A stretch of 64,000 bases of DNA from Clarkia xantiana subsp. parviflora. Taxonomy: Eukaryota > Streptophyta > Magnoliopsida > Myrtales > Onagraceae. The notes under the pieces are model-generated. The model saw nothing but the letters and a program-made list of their open reading frames with translations, was not told where the DNA came from and ran no database searches. The stretch is from contig JAPTYO010000022.1 in NCBI GenBank assembly GCA_036873135.1, positions 7,283,785 to 7,347,784 on the forward strand. Reading direction: 5' to 3'. This document shows positions 22,592 to 34,534 of this stretch, piece by piece; position 1 is the first letter of the stretch; each line of letters starts with the position of its first letter. The translations under genes and the position numbers were made by a program.

Positions 22592-24038
22592 GAAAACTAA
22601 CACATTGATAAACATGCATAATCAGGGAGACAATAACATTTTCATAAAGAATTGCATACATCGGATATCTATTAAGATGGAATACGACAAATAATGATTC
22701 CTCTGCCATCTAAACCAACTGACCGCCAGTAAACCGAGGGAAGGGGGTTCGTGAAAGAGTTCACAATACCGTCGTCTTCAATCCAATAGATCAGTCTCTT
22801 AAAACGGTTTTTATACGCAAATTACCGGAACGGGAACTTTAAAATAAACATACCCGATGTTGGCTTTCCCAAGGCCTTTTCGTATTTGAAAAATATTTCG
22901 ATGAACTTACGCATGCATATACAATTCTACTTCACAAGTAAATCATCATAGCAAGAAAAATTCATCATCCAAAATACACATGATGCATACTTGTCATGCG
23001 TCTAATGTTCCAAGGAACTCATGCTAGCATATATATAATTTTACTTTCTAAGTATACTATAACATGCAGTTACATCCTCAACATTCAAGCATACGTGCCA
23101 TACATGACACTTCCACATCAAACATGCATATTTGGCGACTGGCTTTTTTTTTTAAACATTTTAAAATATTAGGGAATGACTTGCAATTCATGCTTACAAT
23201 TAATCATGCGTGTTTCTAGACATGAATCCTAGGCAATCGCAAACATCACAACATGTCTGTCCTAGTGCGCAAACCATATATTTAACCAGGGCTCTATCCC
23301 CAACATCCAGCTAGCTTTACATAAACAGTTCTAATAAATATATGTGACGAAAATTAAAAATTGCAATTCAGCCCTCTAATTAATCCAGTTCCTAAATCAT
23401 GCATTTCGGAGATCCGTCCCCATAATCGAACTAGGCATTAAGGTTTAAGCAAAACGTGAAAATTTTAAACATTCGAGCACTGTGTAGACTATTTCAAGTT
23501 CGAAAACATTTGGATTTTAAAACTTGACCATCCCATTTTATTAATTGACTTGAATTCGATTTTGAAAAAATACGGTTCGGTTCAGTCAATTTCGGTTCAA
23601 CCCGGTTCGGTTCGGTCCCATAAATCTGGTTCAGTCCGGTTTTATTTAAAATCTAGTTCGGTCCGAACCGGTTCAATAAAATAGGATTTCGGTTCAACAC
23701 TCAAAACCGGTTCGGTTAGGTCCACTTAGTTACCCCTGTTCGACCCGACCTGACTAGGTCGAACCGATTAAGAAAACCCAGTTTGGTTTAATCCTCTCCG
23801 GTTTTACAAATTGGACCGGCCCAATAAACCCCTAGGATTCGGCCGAAATAAGTCTTGTGGGCTAAGTAGGGTTTTAAAGTCCACTAAAAACTTAACTTAG
23901 CCACCAATAAATATTAATTATGTAAAATAATTTCCGAAATTGCATATATATATATATATTAAACTTCGTCCACATCTATATATATATATATATATATATA
24001 TTTATTGTCAAGATTCTATCTATAAGATGTAAATCAAT

Positions 24039-24092
<54 letters not shown>

Positions 24093-24645
24093 CAATATCT
24101 TTAATAGGGAAACAAATATACTGACAATATATATTCTTAATCTTTTAGGTAACTAAATCTATCTATTATATCTTTATCCCTATAATTTAGCAAGATATAT
24201 TGATAATTATATATATTTCTATATATTAATGTGAACCTATTCATATATTTCCAATTATAGATATATTGTCACCTTTAATAAAAATTAAAATATGGTAAAC
24301 AATATTAACCTATATTTCGGCCGAAATATGTTAACTTGGGGCCTAAGAAATTAAAAAAAATTTACCTTGTAAATGTCCTTGGGTTTCAGCTAAAACTTGT
24401 ATTGGAAATAAGTGGTCAAATTTCAAGATCAAATTTTACTAAGATCTACAATCCAATGTTTGATTTTGATAAAAGTCAGGTTTTTCTGGAAGATCATGAA
24501 CATCAAATTTTACTAAGAACATCATGAAAATTTCGGCACTAACAACCACAAAAATCGGAAATTTTAAATTTTCACTATTTAAAATTTCGGCCAACATGTT
24601 AAAATCAAGAACATCAATTTATCAAAATCATGAACTCCTAACACA
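22592..24645 (-). other. AT-rich leader of copia E
   Basis: It has the same block order as the leader of D: a CATGC-rich segment, a CCGAACCGG-type block (23560-23800), then a (TA)n block (23943-24090), then AT-rich DNA up to the primer site. No gene was recognised. Confidence 0.7.
23943..24090. repeat. (TA)n microsatellite in the copia E leader
   Basis: Three TA runs, the longest at about 24044-24089, interrupted by a segment shared with the D leader. Confidence 0.85.
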
Positions 24646-24658
24646 GACTCTGATACCA
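24646..24658 (-). other. Primer-binding site of copia E
   Basis: The reverse complement reads TGGTATCAGAGTC, one base inside the 5' LTR. It is the initiator-Met type with one change from the D site. Confidence 0.85.
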
Positions 24659-24659
24659 C

Positions 24660-24857
24660 TGTTGGATTACGGGGCTAAATACTACGGAAACATAAACAAG
24701 GTACATGCTAGTAATCACTATTACGCAGCGGAAGATGTGCACATACCTTAAACCTTTTCCGTAGTCCCAAGATCTTGCTGAGGGATTTCTCGTTCCATAG
24801 GACGGAACCCGTAGAGGTTCTTTTAAGGAAGCCCTACGCGGTATAGTCTCCACAGCA
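24660..24857 (-). repeat. 5' LTR of copia E, truncated
   Basis: The terminal 198 bp (TGTTGGATTACGG at 24660 on the plus strand) ends at 24857, where an LTR of gypsy A begins. The two sequences share AAGC at the join. Confidence 0.85.
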
Positions 24858-25672
24858 AAGCTTCTGGTAATGGACTTCGAGGTTTCGCCTTCGACTTGCT
24901 CTTCTAGGTATCTTTTTCAACTTCGAGGGGTGCTTAGTCTCCTTTCAAGCGTCTGGCAGGCGAGAACCTGAAAAGGGGTTGGGTATTTGCCCCTGATTCT
25001 ACTCCGAAGCTCAAATAAGTAATGGAATTTGAGAGAATACTGTAAAATTATATGAATGTAACTTAGATAAATAATGAAAGTGTTCCCCTATTTATAGGGG
25101 AAATGTACCGATTTTAAATGGCGGCTACCCTCTTGGGAGGGTTTCTGTCCGAAGTCGGTATAAGTAGGTGACAAGCAGGTCATCACCTTATCTTTCCATT
25201 GCTATGAAGGTTTTCCTCTGGCGGTCGAAGCAGGTTGCCACCTCACTATTCCTTAAGAGGAAGGTTTCCTTCATGGCGGTAGAAGCATGTCATCACTTGT
25301 CCTTTTCTTAAGAGAAAATGTTTCTTTTAGCTAACAGGTGACAAGTAGGTCGCCCCTTGCCCCTTCCTTAAGAGGAGCGGTTTTCTCTAAGGCGGAAAGC
25401 CGGTTGCCAGTTGTCTTTTCCCTGGGAGGAAGGTTTCTTCAATAGTGCTAGGCTACCGACTCGATTCTTACCTTAAGATGGAGAGTTTTGAGAGGACTTG
25501 TCGTCGGTCTTCAAGAAGGACCTCAGTCGTCGACTTTCTCAACCTTTGGTGTCGACTATTTGTCCTTGTTTCTTCATTCTGAGTATGATTAGTCGCCGAA
25601 TCTCTTTCAGGAGTCTCGACTTAGATGCTCTCGACTTTCCTTGAGCCTATCCTTATTAATCATAACCCAACA
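24858..25672 (-). repeat. 3' LTR of gypsy A (outer 26 bp lost)
   Basis: Collinear with 31888-32701. The internal border is marked by the reverse-complement purine tract (CTCAGGGGCAAG at 25673-25684). Confidence 0.9.
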
Positions 25673-26013
25673 CTTGCCCCTGAGACTTGATTCGTCAGCT
25701 TCATTATGAAGAAGAGTTCTTAAGTCGAGTAATGATTTGAAGGCTTTCCGGCGGGATTTGTACTTAGTCAGGTTACAGACTTTGAACTTTTTTTGTTGGT
25801 CCTTTAGGGTCGAGGTCAGGATCCCTTAGTCGACTCGTTGACTTGAACTTTTCACTTTTTGACCATTGAGAGACTAGGAGAAGCTCAAAGGTTGTCTTGT
25901 AAATTTACAACGGTAATTTCGGAGCAACGGTAATGTTGTCGGTAATTGCACCAATGAGTGATGACCTTGGGAAAGCTTCCTCGGGAAGATATCCTTGGCG
26001 GCGAAAACTTCAG

Positions 26014-26021
26014 TATAAATA
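26014..26021 (+). promoter_or_regulatory. TATA box of the antisense gene of element A
   Basis: TATAAATA stands about 340 bp inside the 3' LTR border and about 200 bp upstream of the likely start codon at 26221. It faces away from the LTR and against gag. Corresponding TATA boxes stand in B (40967) and C (55951). Confidence 0.6.
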
Positions 26022-26048
26022 CCACTATTCCACTTTCATTTTTCACTC

Positions 26049-28365
26049 TTGCTCCCATTTTCATTCATTTTGGCGAATCAATATAGTGCTTTCTTCATCA
26101 ATCCGAACTCGCCCCGTTCTTGCTCTCCAGAGGAAAGAATTTCAGTTGGAGTCGCCACCGCTGGTCCTTCAGACCCTAATCGAGAAGCGTCTTTTTTGCG
26201 ATCGCTTTCAAAAACTCCTATGGCTGCTCAAATTCCACCGGGTAGGTCTTCTGGCTTTATTCCTTCTTTTCCCGGCCCTCCTAAAGTGAACAAGATTTCG
26301 AGCACTGCTTTTATGGAAGCAGTGACTTTGGCCAATCTTAGTGATAGTGAGAGACCTCGATACGGTGGCGTCCCTCATGAGCCTCATTATGCTCAGGCGG
26401 GAGATATCCCCGTATTCTTCGGTCAAATTGAGGCAGGGCTCCGCTTTCCCTTCTACTACGAATTAGAGGAAGTTTGCGAGCATTACGGAATCCATCCCTG
26501 TCAGCTTACTGTAAATGCCCTACGTTACTGGGTGGGTTTCCGCTGCTTATGCAACATATACGGTTGGGATTACAGTCTCAAGTTTTCAGATGTTTCTACC
26601 AGCTGGTGGGTAATAAACAATTAATCTTCGCTTTTACGACTCGGTGGCCTCCGTCGGATGATCGTCTTTCTAGGGTATCGGCCAGGACTATGGTAATAGG
26701 GTTAAAATCCATTAACGCCAATTGGAAGAATTATTATTTCTTTTGTCGAGAAGGTGTTACCTGGCCTCTCAATGCTCACCTTGGGACTTATCATTCTCCT
26801 TCCTTAGAGGGTTTAACCCCTGAAGACTTTGCCACTATCGGCAATATTCACGCCGTAGTTACTCAAAGGGGCTTCAATCCCTGGAATTCTGTCGACGACA
26901 CCACCGAGAACGCCCTCATCTAGGCGGGACACGTACTCGTTTGGAAGAGATTCCTATCAGCTTGGTAACTTTTGTTTTCTCTATGCTTATGTTTTAAGCC
27001 TTCTTTTGTTTTCTGTAGGTCTTTTTACGAAGCTTTTTTATGCTAGTGATTAGGCGGCGACAGAAGTTCTGATTTCTCATGATTCTCCGGTGACCGACGT
27101 CGAGACTGCTGGGGAGGTCCCTGCTGTTACGGAGGCTCTTGCCGAGGATGCCCTTGTGATAAAGAAGACGCCCAAAACAAGGACGAAAAGGGTGCCTATT
27201 CGCGAACCTTCTTCTAAAAAGAACGTCGCCAAAGGTACTAAAAGGGTCCAAGTGATTTCCGCCGCCTCCCCTAGCAGAATTCCATGAAGCCGGTGCTTCT
27301 ACTGTCCCCGATACTCCTTTAAACTTCTCCCTTCTATCGGAGGTAGGGTTGTTCCTCATCGATTTTGTTTTTCTTCTTCTGAAGTAGTTTCTCACAGTCC
27401 TCTGTTCTTTGTTACAGGAGCTGATTTGAAAGGCAAGAGTATTGCCGATTCATATGCCCCTCAGGCCATGACAGGCTTAAAGTTCGAGGGTCCTCCCTTT
27501 AGCTGGAAGATGCATCACTATGCCCCCGAGGATTCTTCCGAGAAAGTCGACTGGAACCCTCTTACTTAAGAGGTATCAGTTGAAAGAGGGTCATTCCCTC
27601 GCTAAACGACACCTGGTGCTGCATTTGCTCAATGCTTCAGTTCCCCAATGGATCGTCCTCGTCTATCGACCTGGGCTGAAGAAGTCGGCGAAGTTGTTCG
27701 CATGTTTTTACACCGACAGACCAAGGTAGAAATATATTATTTTTAAGTAATTTATTTAAATCTTCATTCCTCGATCTTTCATTGTTCCGTAGTTTTTTTT
27801 TTCAGGATTCTCGAGACTTTCTCCAGATTTCCCGCTTAATCCTCGATCTTAATGAGGAGCTGTCTTGAATTAGGGAGAAACTTGCGATTTTTGAGGCCGA
27901 AATGGAGGTAGGGGAAACCAACGCCTTAGAGATGAAGTTGCCCAGTTGAAGGAGGATATGGCTCGTTTGAACGAGGCCCTTGCCACTACCTCTGAAGATC
28001 TCTTTCAATGTAAGGAGACTTTAAGGCTTTCAATTCTCCTCAATGTGGAGTCCTCTGATGTTCGACGGATATCAACTGCCTTCCTCGCGAATCTTCGTAC
28101 CAAGATGGCCTTATCTATGAATGAGGTTTCCGACTTGAAGGCCAAAGCAGAAGAGAGCAAGGTGGCTTTATCCCAAGTTGTTGCTACTTATAAGTCCAGC
28201 TTTATCCCAAGTTGTAGAGACATGCTTCTTTAGACATTTGAGTCGGTGGTGACTGATGTTACAGCTCTGCATCCTGAATTCGATTTTTCGAAGGTGGAAG
28301 CTCTTCAGGCATATCTCGTCGCCAAAGCTGCGGCTGGAAAGAAGAGTTCTAAGAACAATGTATAG
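26049..28365 (+). pseudogene. Antisense accessory gene of element A (Transposase_28-like domain plus coiled coil), degenerate
   Basis: On the strand opposite gag, the frame from about 26221 (MAAQIPPGRSSG) contains AGLRFPF...IHPCQLTVNALRYW, then after a frameshift near 26600 NWKNYYFFCREGVTWP. Both correspond to segments of the antisense protein of element C (AGIRFPF, KTHPCTFSPHAIRVW, GWKKYYFFVQ). An intron-like interruption near 26963-27018 (GTAACTTTTG...TTCTGTAG) is followed by a basic linker (27090-27287) and a coiled-coil C-terminus (27946 to the stop at 28365) broken by one stop at about 28233. The N-terminal block resembles the Pfam 'putative gypsy type transposon' family (Transposase_28, PF04195); this is from memory of the motif and not searched. 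Confidence 0.65.
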
Positions 28366-28589
28366 ATTGTCTTTCTTCTTTTCTTTTTCTCCCATGATGT
28401 AAACTATGTTTATTAATGAAGAGGGGATTTTGTGACGACTTATTTGTTTGCGCCTTTACAATTCCTCACGCTTTTATCGATCTTCCTTTTTATTCAAATG
28501 GTATAACTTAACATCGAATCTATTATAAGGATAGTCGATTTATCGGGATCTTAAGGGTAGTGTCTTTCCTTAATCTAATCGTCGACGAA

Positions 28590-29510
28590 ACCCAAGTGAG
28601 ATGGTAGATATTAGGTTTTATTCTTGAAGATAATTAGGAAAAATAATTATTTGCCTAACTTCTTTCGATTAATCTACCAATCTGAGTGATATAGTTGATA
28701 TCAGATTTTTATTAGTCGACAGTCGATTCAGAAAAGGACTTGTCTTTGATGCCTAACCTCTTTCGAGTTGTTGACTAATCTGAGTGATATTGTTGATATC
28801 AGGTTATTTGATGGTCGAAAAACGATTCGGAAAAGAGTTTCTTCGATGCCTAACCTCTTTAGAGTTGTCGACTAATCTGAGTGATATTATTGATATCAGA
28901 TTATTTGATGGTCGACAATCGATTCGGAAAAAGTTTTTTTCGACGCCTAACCTCTTTCGAGTTGTCAACTAATCTGAGTGATATTGTTGATGTCAGGTTA
29001 TTTGATGGTCGATAATCGATTCGGAAAAGGATTTCTTCGACGCCTAACCTCTTTCGAGTTGTCGACTAATCTGAGTGATATTGTTGATATCAGATTATTT
29101 TATGGTCGACAATCGATTCGGAAAAGTGTTTCTTCGACGCCTAACCTCTTTCGAGTTGTCGACTAATCTGAGTGATATTGTTGATATCAGATTATTTGAT
29201 GGTCGAAAATCGATTCAGAAAAGGGTTTCTTCGACGCCTAACCTCTTTCGAGTTGTCGACTAATCTGAGTGATATTGTTGATATCAGATTATTTGATGGT
29301 CGACAATCGATTCAGAAAAGGCTTTCTTCGACGCCTAACCTCTTTCGAGTTGTCGACTAATCTAAGTGATATTGTTGATATCAGGTTATTGATGGTTGAA
29401 AATCGATTCGGAAAAGGGTGTCTTCGACGCCTAACCTATTTTTCGAGTTGTCAACTAATCTGAGTGATATTGTTGATATCAGATTATTTGATGGTCGACA
29501 ATTGATTTTT
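28590..29510. repeat. 97-bp tandem repeat array in element A
   Basis: About nine copies of a 97-bp unit containing CTGAGTGATATTGTTGATAT and CGACGCCTAACCTCTTTCG. The first copies are degenerate and the middle ones nearly identical. The array lies between the 3' ends of the converging antisense gene and the sense genes. Repeated short ORFs in it are by-products. Confidence 0.9.
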
Positions 29511-29749
29511 GAATGTTGACGCCTTCATTAATAGTAGCCTCATATATTTGTATGAAAAAGAAGTCTTGAGGGACTATATTTATTCATCATCCTGAGTTTT
29601 ACATCAAAAGAAAAGCTTGAAACATTAGCCATATAATGAATATAACGGTATTTAATTAGGCGTTGTTTCTATGACTTCTCTTTGACTCTGGCGTCGCATT
29701 GAGCTAACGTAACATCGTCGAAACGTAATTTGATCCCCTCTAACCTCTC
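29511..29749 (-). other. Junction zone where pol is deleted in element A
   Basis: About 240 bp between the tandem array and the protease, without any RT, RNase H or integrase motif. The deletion end points cannot be fixed without an intact relative. Confidence 0.5.
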
Positions 29750-30085
29750 CTATGCATGAGGCGTCGGGAACTTCATGACTTGATGAGCAGTCGACGGGAT
29801 TATTCGAGGAGGATTGAAGGTGGTTCTTCCGATGATAGCATTATAAGAAGAGGCGGCGTCGACAACGACGAAGAGTATGTCGATCATTAAAGTCTTCTTT
29901 TCTTTTCCCAAGATTATCGGCAGCTTAATAGCACCCATAGGGTAGGTGATTTTTCCTGTAAAACCGATTAATGGGAATTCGAATTTTTTTAAATCTTTTT
30001 TACTAAGCCCTAAATTGAGAAATGCCTCATAAAAAAGGATATCTATCGAGCTCCCACTGTCGATGAGTATTCACTTGACTTCATA
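29750..30085 (-). pseudogene. Aspartic protease domain of element A
   Basis: The minus strand reads ILIDSGSSIDILF at about 30085-30045, then GAIKLPIILG, and AASSYNAIIGRTTFN ... PSTAHQVMKFPT (29938-29750). This is the retropepsin D-S-G-S active-site loop followed by the flap and ILG-type end. The matching stretch in element B is EYNGVLGTTTINKWGMVPST. A stop codon (TGA) stands just before ILID, separating it from gag. The polymerase that should follow is absent. Confidence 0.75.
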
Positions 30086-30288
30086 TTCTGCCAAGATGGC
30101 ATTGATCACTAGGGCGTCGTCATGAGGTTGAGTTACCATCATGAGGTCATCAGTTGTGAAGCTTATGATCTTTGGGTCGACTTCTTGATGTCCCTTCTCC
30201 CTTCTTTCGGTTGTCAGGATTTGGGTGGTGTACACCTCTCTGACGGTACTAGTCTCACCTCCATAGGCAAATCCTCATGCGATAACAT

Positions 30289-31825
30289 TCATCGTCCCTC
30301 TTTGAATATGAGCAGGATTATTGTGTGAGTGTGTGTGTGTGCGGAGGGGGGGGGGGGGGAGCGAGAACCTTTTCGTGGGCTGCGACTTCGCTTTCTTGGA
30401 GCTTTGAAGGGATTTTCTATGAACTTTAGCAGCTTACCCCTTTGAATGAGAGCTTCTATATCTTGCTTCAGGGCGACACATTCGTTAGTGTCGTGTCCCC
30501 TAACTCGGTGATAACGACAATAGTCAATTATTTGTGATCCCATTGTACTCTTCCTTACTGGAGGTGGGTCATCCAATCTGAGTTTCTCCATTTCTTGAAG
30601 CACCACAGAGATGTTGTGCATGAGAGGAGTGTACCTGGCCAAGTAGGGATTCTTCTCCGTCCTTGGCGATTTCCTTGTCGGAAGCTTCCATCTCGCCTAT
30701 CTTCCTTCTTTTGAGGTCGTGAGGTGGAAGCTTCCTCTGTTTTGGTGGGGACGGTTTTCTTTCTGAGTTCCGGTGACTTTTCATGCGACCTTTCTAAGTC
30801 GATATACTTCTTAAATTTGACGGCAAGGGCGTCAATCTTTCGCACGGGCTTCATCACCATGCTATCTGTCAGAGCTTGACTTTCGACTCTTAGACCTCTC
30901 CAGAAGGTCATTATTAGCTCGCCATCAGTGGCATCTTCATTCAGCTGCTGGAGTACCTTATGATATCTGGTATAATAATTGGCCAAGGTTTCATCAGGAC
31001 CTTGTTCAATTTTATCCAGAAAGTCCATGCTCTTGAGGCGTTGTCTCTGGCCTATGTGCCCCTCTATTAACTTGGTTTTTAGCTCTTCCCACGAATCTAT
31101 TGAATTTTCGGGAAGGCCGTAGAACCAAGTGGAGGCTTCTTCTTTGAGAGTCGTCGGGAAGAGAGCTGCATAATGGTCTGGTGTTGCACCTCTTCCTAGA
31201 AGTGATGAGTTGTGGGTGTTGATATGGCGAACGAGGTCTCCTTCAACGGTATAGTCGTTGATGTTCCTTGCAAATACTTGCGGGGAACTCGAGTGTCGAA
31301 GAGTCTTTTGCAGAAGGGGTGAGAGGTGTGATCACGAACGGTCAGCGTGTCGCTCGCTCCCCTTTTTCTCAAGCAGTTCTTCTACATGTCCTATAGTGAA
31401 TATGACAGGTTCTTTAGTAGGAGCGTCGATCCCAGGATACTTTTGAGTCTCCCTTGACTCTGGAAGATTGGTTTCAACGGTCTTTACACTAGAGGCCACT
31501 TCATCCTTTTGGGAAGTCTCGAGTGCTGGCTACTTAGCTTTTGGGATGGTTCCTTCCTAGGATTGATTCCAGAAAGCTATGAATGCCGCCATTACTTATT
31601 GGGGGACGATATGGGAGTCGTTCCAACTCCTTCCTCTGGACCCGTCGTATTTAGAGGTGGATCAGAGTGGAGATGTTGTTCTTCATCATGCTCGCCATTA
31701 TTTTGGTGGGGACGATCTATCCTTTCTTCTCTGCTGACTTGTCTTGAGCTGGAAGGGTTTGATTGAGGTTTTTCCATAACTCCTACAACAGCTGCTACCT
31801 TCTTTAGGTTCTTGTTGGGAGCCAT
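30289..31825 (-). pseudogene. Gag of element A, frameshifted
   Basis: It starts MAPNKNLKKVAAVV at 31825. The capsid-like Retrotrans_gag segment is open from about 31260 to 30650 and includes TLKEEASTWFYGLP, WEELKTKLIEGHIG and DETLANYYTRYH. After a frameshift near 30650 the nucleocapsid follows with CRYHRVRGHDTNEC, a CHHC version of the zinc knuckle (C-X2-H-X4-H-X4-C), then an Arg/Ser-rich tail. A second frame break lies near 31590. The order and the CHHC knuckle match gag of element C. Confidence 0.75.
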
Positions 31826-31841
31826 GACTTTTTGATCACCG

Positions 31842-31860
31842 TTCCCACAGACGGCGCCAA
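31842..31860 (-). other. Primer-binding region of element A
   Basis: The reverse complement reads TTGGCGCCGTCTGTGGGAA directly after the 5' LTR end, the usual motif at this place in Tat elements. I do not assign the primer tRNA. Confidence 0.7.
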
Positions 31861-31861
31861 A

Positions 31862-32701
31862 TGTTGAGATCAAAATGACGTGGCCTGAAGCTTCTGGTAA
31901 TGGACTTCGAGGTTTCGCCTTCGAATTGCTCTTCTAGGTATCTTTCTCAACCTCGAGGGGTGCTTAGTCTCCTTTTGAGCGTCTGGCAGGTGAGAACCTG
32001 AAAAGGGGTTGGAGATTTGCTCTTGATTCCACTCCGAAGCTTAAATCGGTAATGGAATTTGAGAGTATACTGTAAAAGTATATGAATGTAACTTAGATAA
32101 ATAATGAAAGTGTTCCCCTATTTATAGGGGAAATGTACCGACTTTAAATGACGGCTACCCTCTTGGGAGGGTTTCTGTCCGGAGTCGGTATAAGTAGGTG
32201 ACAAGCAGGTCGCCACCTCATCTTTCCCTTGCTAGGAAGGTTTTCCTGTGGCGTTCGAAACAGGTCGCCACCTCACCATTCCTTAAGAGGAAGGTTTCCT
32301 TCATGGCAGTAGAAGCAGGTCGCCACTTGTCATTTTCTTAAGAGAAAAGATTTCTTTAGCTAACAGGTGACAAGTAGGTCGCCACCTGCCCCTTCCTTAA
32401 GTAGAAGGGTTTTCTCTTAGGCGGCAAGCAGGTTGCCAGTTTTCTTTTCCCTGAGATGAAGGTTTCTTCAATAGTGCTAGGCTGCCGACTCGACTCTTAC
32501 CATAAGAGGGGGAGTTTTGAGCAGACTTGTCGCCAGTCTTCAAGAAGGACCTCAGTCGTCGACTTTCTCAATATTTGGTGTCGACTATTTGTCCTTACTT
32601 TTTCATTCTGAGAATGATTAGTCGTCGAATCTCTTTCAGAAGTCTCGACTTAGATGCTCTCGACTTTCCTTGAGCCTATCCTTATTAATCGTAACCCAAC
32701 A
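31862..32701 (-). repeat. 5' LTR of gypsy A
   Basis: 840 bp. On the plus strand it runs TGTTGAGATC...CCCAACA. It contains a TATA-like element (reverse complement of CTATTTATAGG, about 32118). Confidence 0.9.
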
Positions 32702-33409
32702 ACCAGAACTGAGAGTTTTTACATACACCCGATCTTGGCTTTCCCAAGTCCCTTTTAAAATGTTTCGAGGATTTCATGCATGCATACACAATTCTACTAC
32801 ACAAGCAAATCATCACACGCAGGCCACATCCAAGAAACAAATCGCTTATCATGCATACGCGTCATGCGTCTAATATTCCGAGGAACTCATGCTTGCATAT
32901 ATAATTCTACTACTTAAGTAAATTATCACATGCGGTTACATCCTCAACATTCATGCATACGCATCATGCGTGATCACACCATATCAAAAATGCATATTTT
33001 GATTTTAGATTTTAAAACATTTGGGGCTGACTTGCAATTCATGCTATCAATCAAACATGCGTACTTCTAGACATGGATTCTAGGCATTGGAAACAATCAC
33101 AACATGTCTATCTTAGTGCACAACTCATTAATTGAAATCCAGGGCTCGTCACCTAACATGCAATATCCAGCTAGCTTTACATAATCAAGAAGACGATTCT
33201 AATCATGCAACAATATTAATTAAATAGCAATTGCAATTCAGCCCACTAAATGACTTAGTCCCAAAATCATGCATTTCTGGGATCCACCCTCATAATCGAA
33301 GCTAGGCATTATGTTTAATTAAAATGTGAATATATTAAACCATTGAGAACTGTGTAGGTAATTTTAAAGTTTGAAAACTATTTGGATTTTAAAATTTGAC
33401 CATCCTATT

Positions 33410-33740
33410 TTCAGTTGACTCGAGTTGGTCCGGTTCAGTGAAATCCGGTCTAGTTCAGTTCAGTCCGGTTAAACCAGTTCAGCCGGTCCGGTTTAAAATG
33501 GTTCGGTCAGACCGATTCGGTTTAAAATAGTAATTCAGTTCGGTTCTTCACGCAAACCGGGTCGGTTCGATCCATTTTTAGTTGCTCGGTCCGACCCGAC
33601 TCGAATGGGTCGGACCGATTGAGAAAATCCGGTTTGGTTGACCCGCTCCGGTTTGGACCCGTGGAACCCGACCCGGTTCGGTTGGGTTGACCCGGTTCGG
33701 TTCCCTTGGTCCTCTGGGTCGGCCCGACCCGGATGTGCAA
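33410..33740. repeat. CCGAACCGG/CCGGTTCGG low-complexity block in the F leader
   Basis: Same composition and relative place as in D and E. Overlapping minus-strand frames (33522-33817) are translations of the repeat. Confidence 0.8.
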
Positions 33741-33876
33741 AATTGGACCAGCCCATTAACCCTATAGGGTTCGGCCGAAACTATTACTTGTGGGCTAAGT
33801 AGAGTTTTAAAATCCACTAAAACTTAACTTAGCCACCAAGTAATAATCAATTATAAAATAATTTCCAATATTTGTA

Positions 33877-33877
33877 G

Positions 33878-33938
<61 letters not shown>

Positions 33939-33960
33939 TATATAAATATATATATATTCG
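33877..33960. repeat. (TA)n microsatellite
   Basis: An almost pure TA run of about 60 bp with short TATAAATATA variants at the end. Confidence 0.9.
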
Positions 33961-34534
33961 GCCCATAATATTTAAATATATATATATTTTCTATTTATTG
34001 TCAAGATTCTATATTAGCATAAAATATATCTACAATATATATTTTCTCAATCTTAGTCAACTATAATCTATCAAGAATATTCAAGATTCATAAAATCATG
34101 ATAGAGTATATTGATAGTAATTATCATAATTATCTTGTGAATCTAACTTAAATTGTGGCCAAATACATTTAACATGTTGGCCAAAATTTTAATTAAAATT
34201 ACATAAAAATAATTCGACCGAAATTTTAATTACTTAGGACTTAAGAAATAAAAAAATAAAAAAAAGTACTTTGTAATTTCATATAGGGTTCAGCCGAAAC
34301 ATGTAATTTTAGAGTTAGTGGTCAAATTTTAAGATCAAATTTTACTAGGATAAAAAATCCAATGTTCAATTTTGATAAATGTCACATTTTTCTTGAAAAA
34401 ATCATGAACATCAGTTTTAACAAAAACACTCAATTTCATGATATCAGTTTTACTAAAACCATCAGCTTTACTAAAATTTAAAGAACACCAATTTATCAAA
34501 ATTATGAACTCCCTAATACAGGCTCTGACACCAC

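Larger units (their letters stand above)
17011..24857 (-). mobile_element. Copia element E, minus strand, 5' LTR truncated
   Basis: Its 3' LTR is split by D: the outer end is 8541-8573 and the rest is 17011-17527. The purine tract, 3' untranslated region, pol remnant (20710-18578), gag remnant (22591-21872), 2-kb leader and primer site (24646-24658) follow to the right. The 5' LTR (24660-24857) is cut after about 198 bp by gypsy element A. Layout and sequence show it is a sister subfamily of D in opposite orientation. Pol and gag contain stops and frameshifts. Confidence 0.85.
24858..32701 (-). mobile_element. Tat-type gypsy element A, lacking RT/RNase H/integrase
   Basis: Minus-strand element with LTRs 31862-32701 (5', 840 bp) and 24858-25672 (3', 815 bp). 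The 3' LTR lacks its last 26 bp. Between them are a primer site, gag (31825-30289), protease (30085-29750), a 97-bp tandem array (28590-29510) and, on the opposite strand, a spliced antisense gene (26049-28365). The whole RT-RNase H-integrase region is missing between protease and array. No target duplication is left: the left flank is an E LTR, the right flank an F leader. It could move only with proteins from another element. Confidence 0.85.

Noticed and set aside
28784..29463. A series of about 62-codon ORFs, all alike
   Set aside because: Each is the translation of the 97-bp tandem repeat; the spacing equals the repeat period.
28590..29510. CRISPR-like regular spacing of repeats
   Set aside because: Units are contiguous and repeat over their whole 97 bp, with no unique spacers, in a plant nuclear genome. 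It is a minisatellite.
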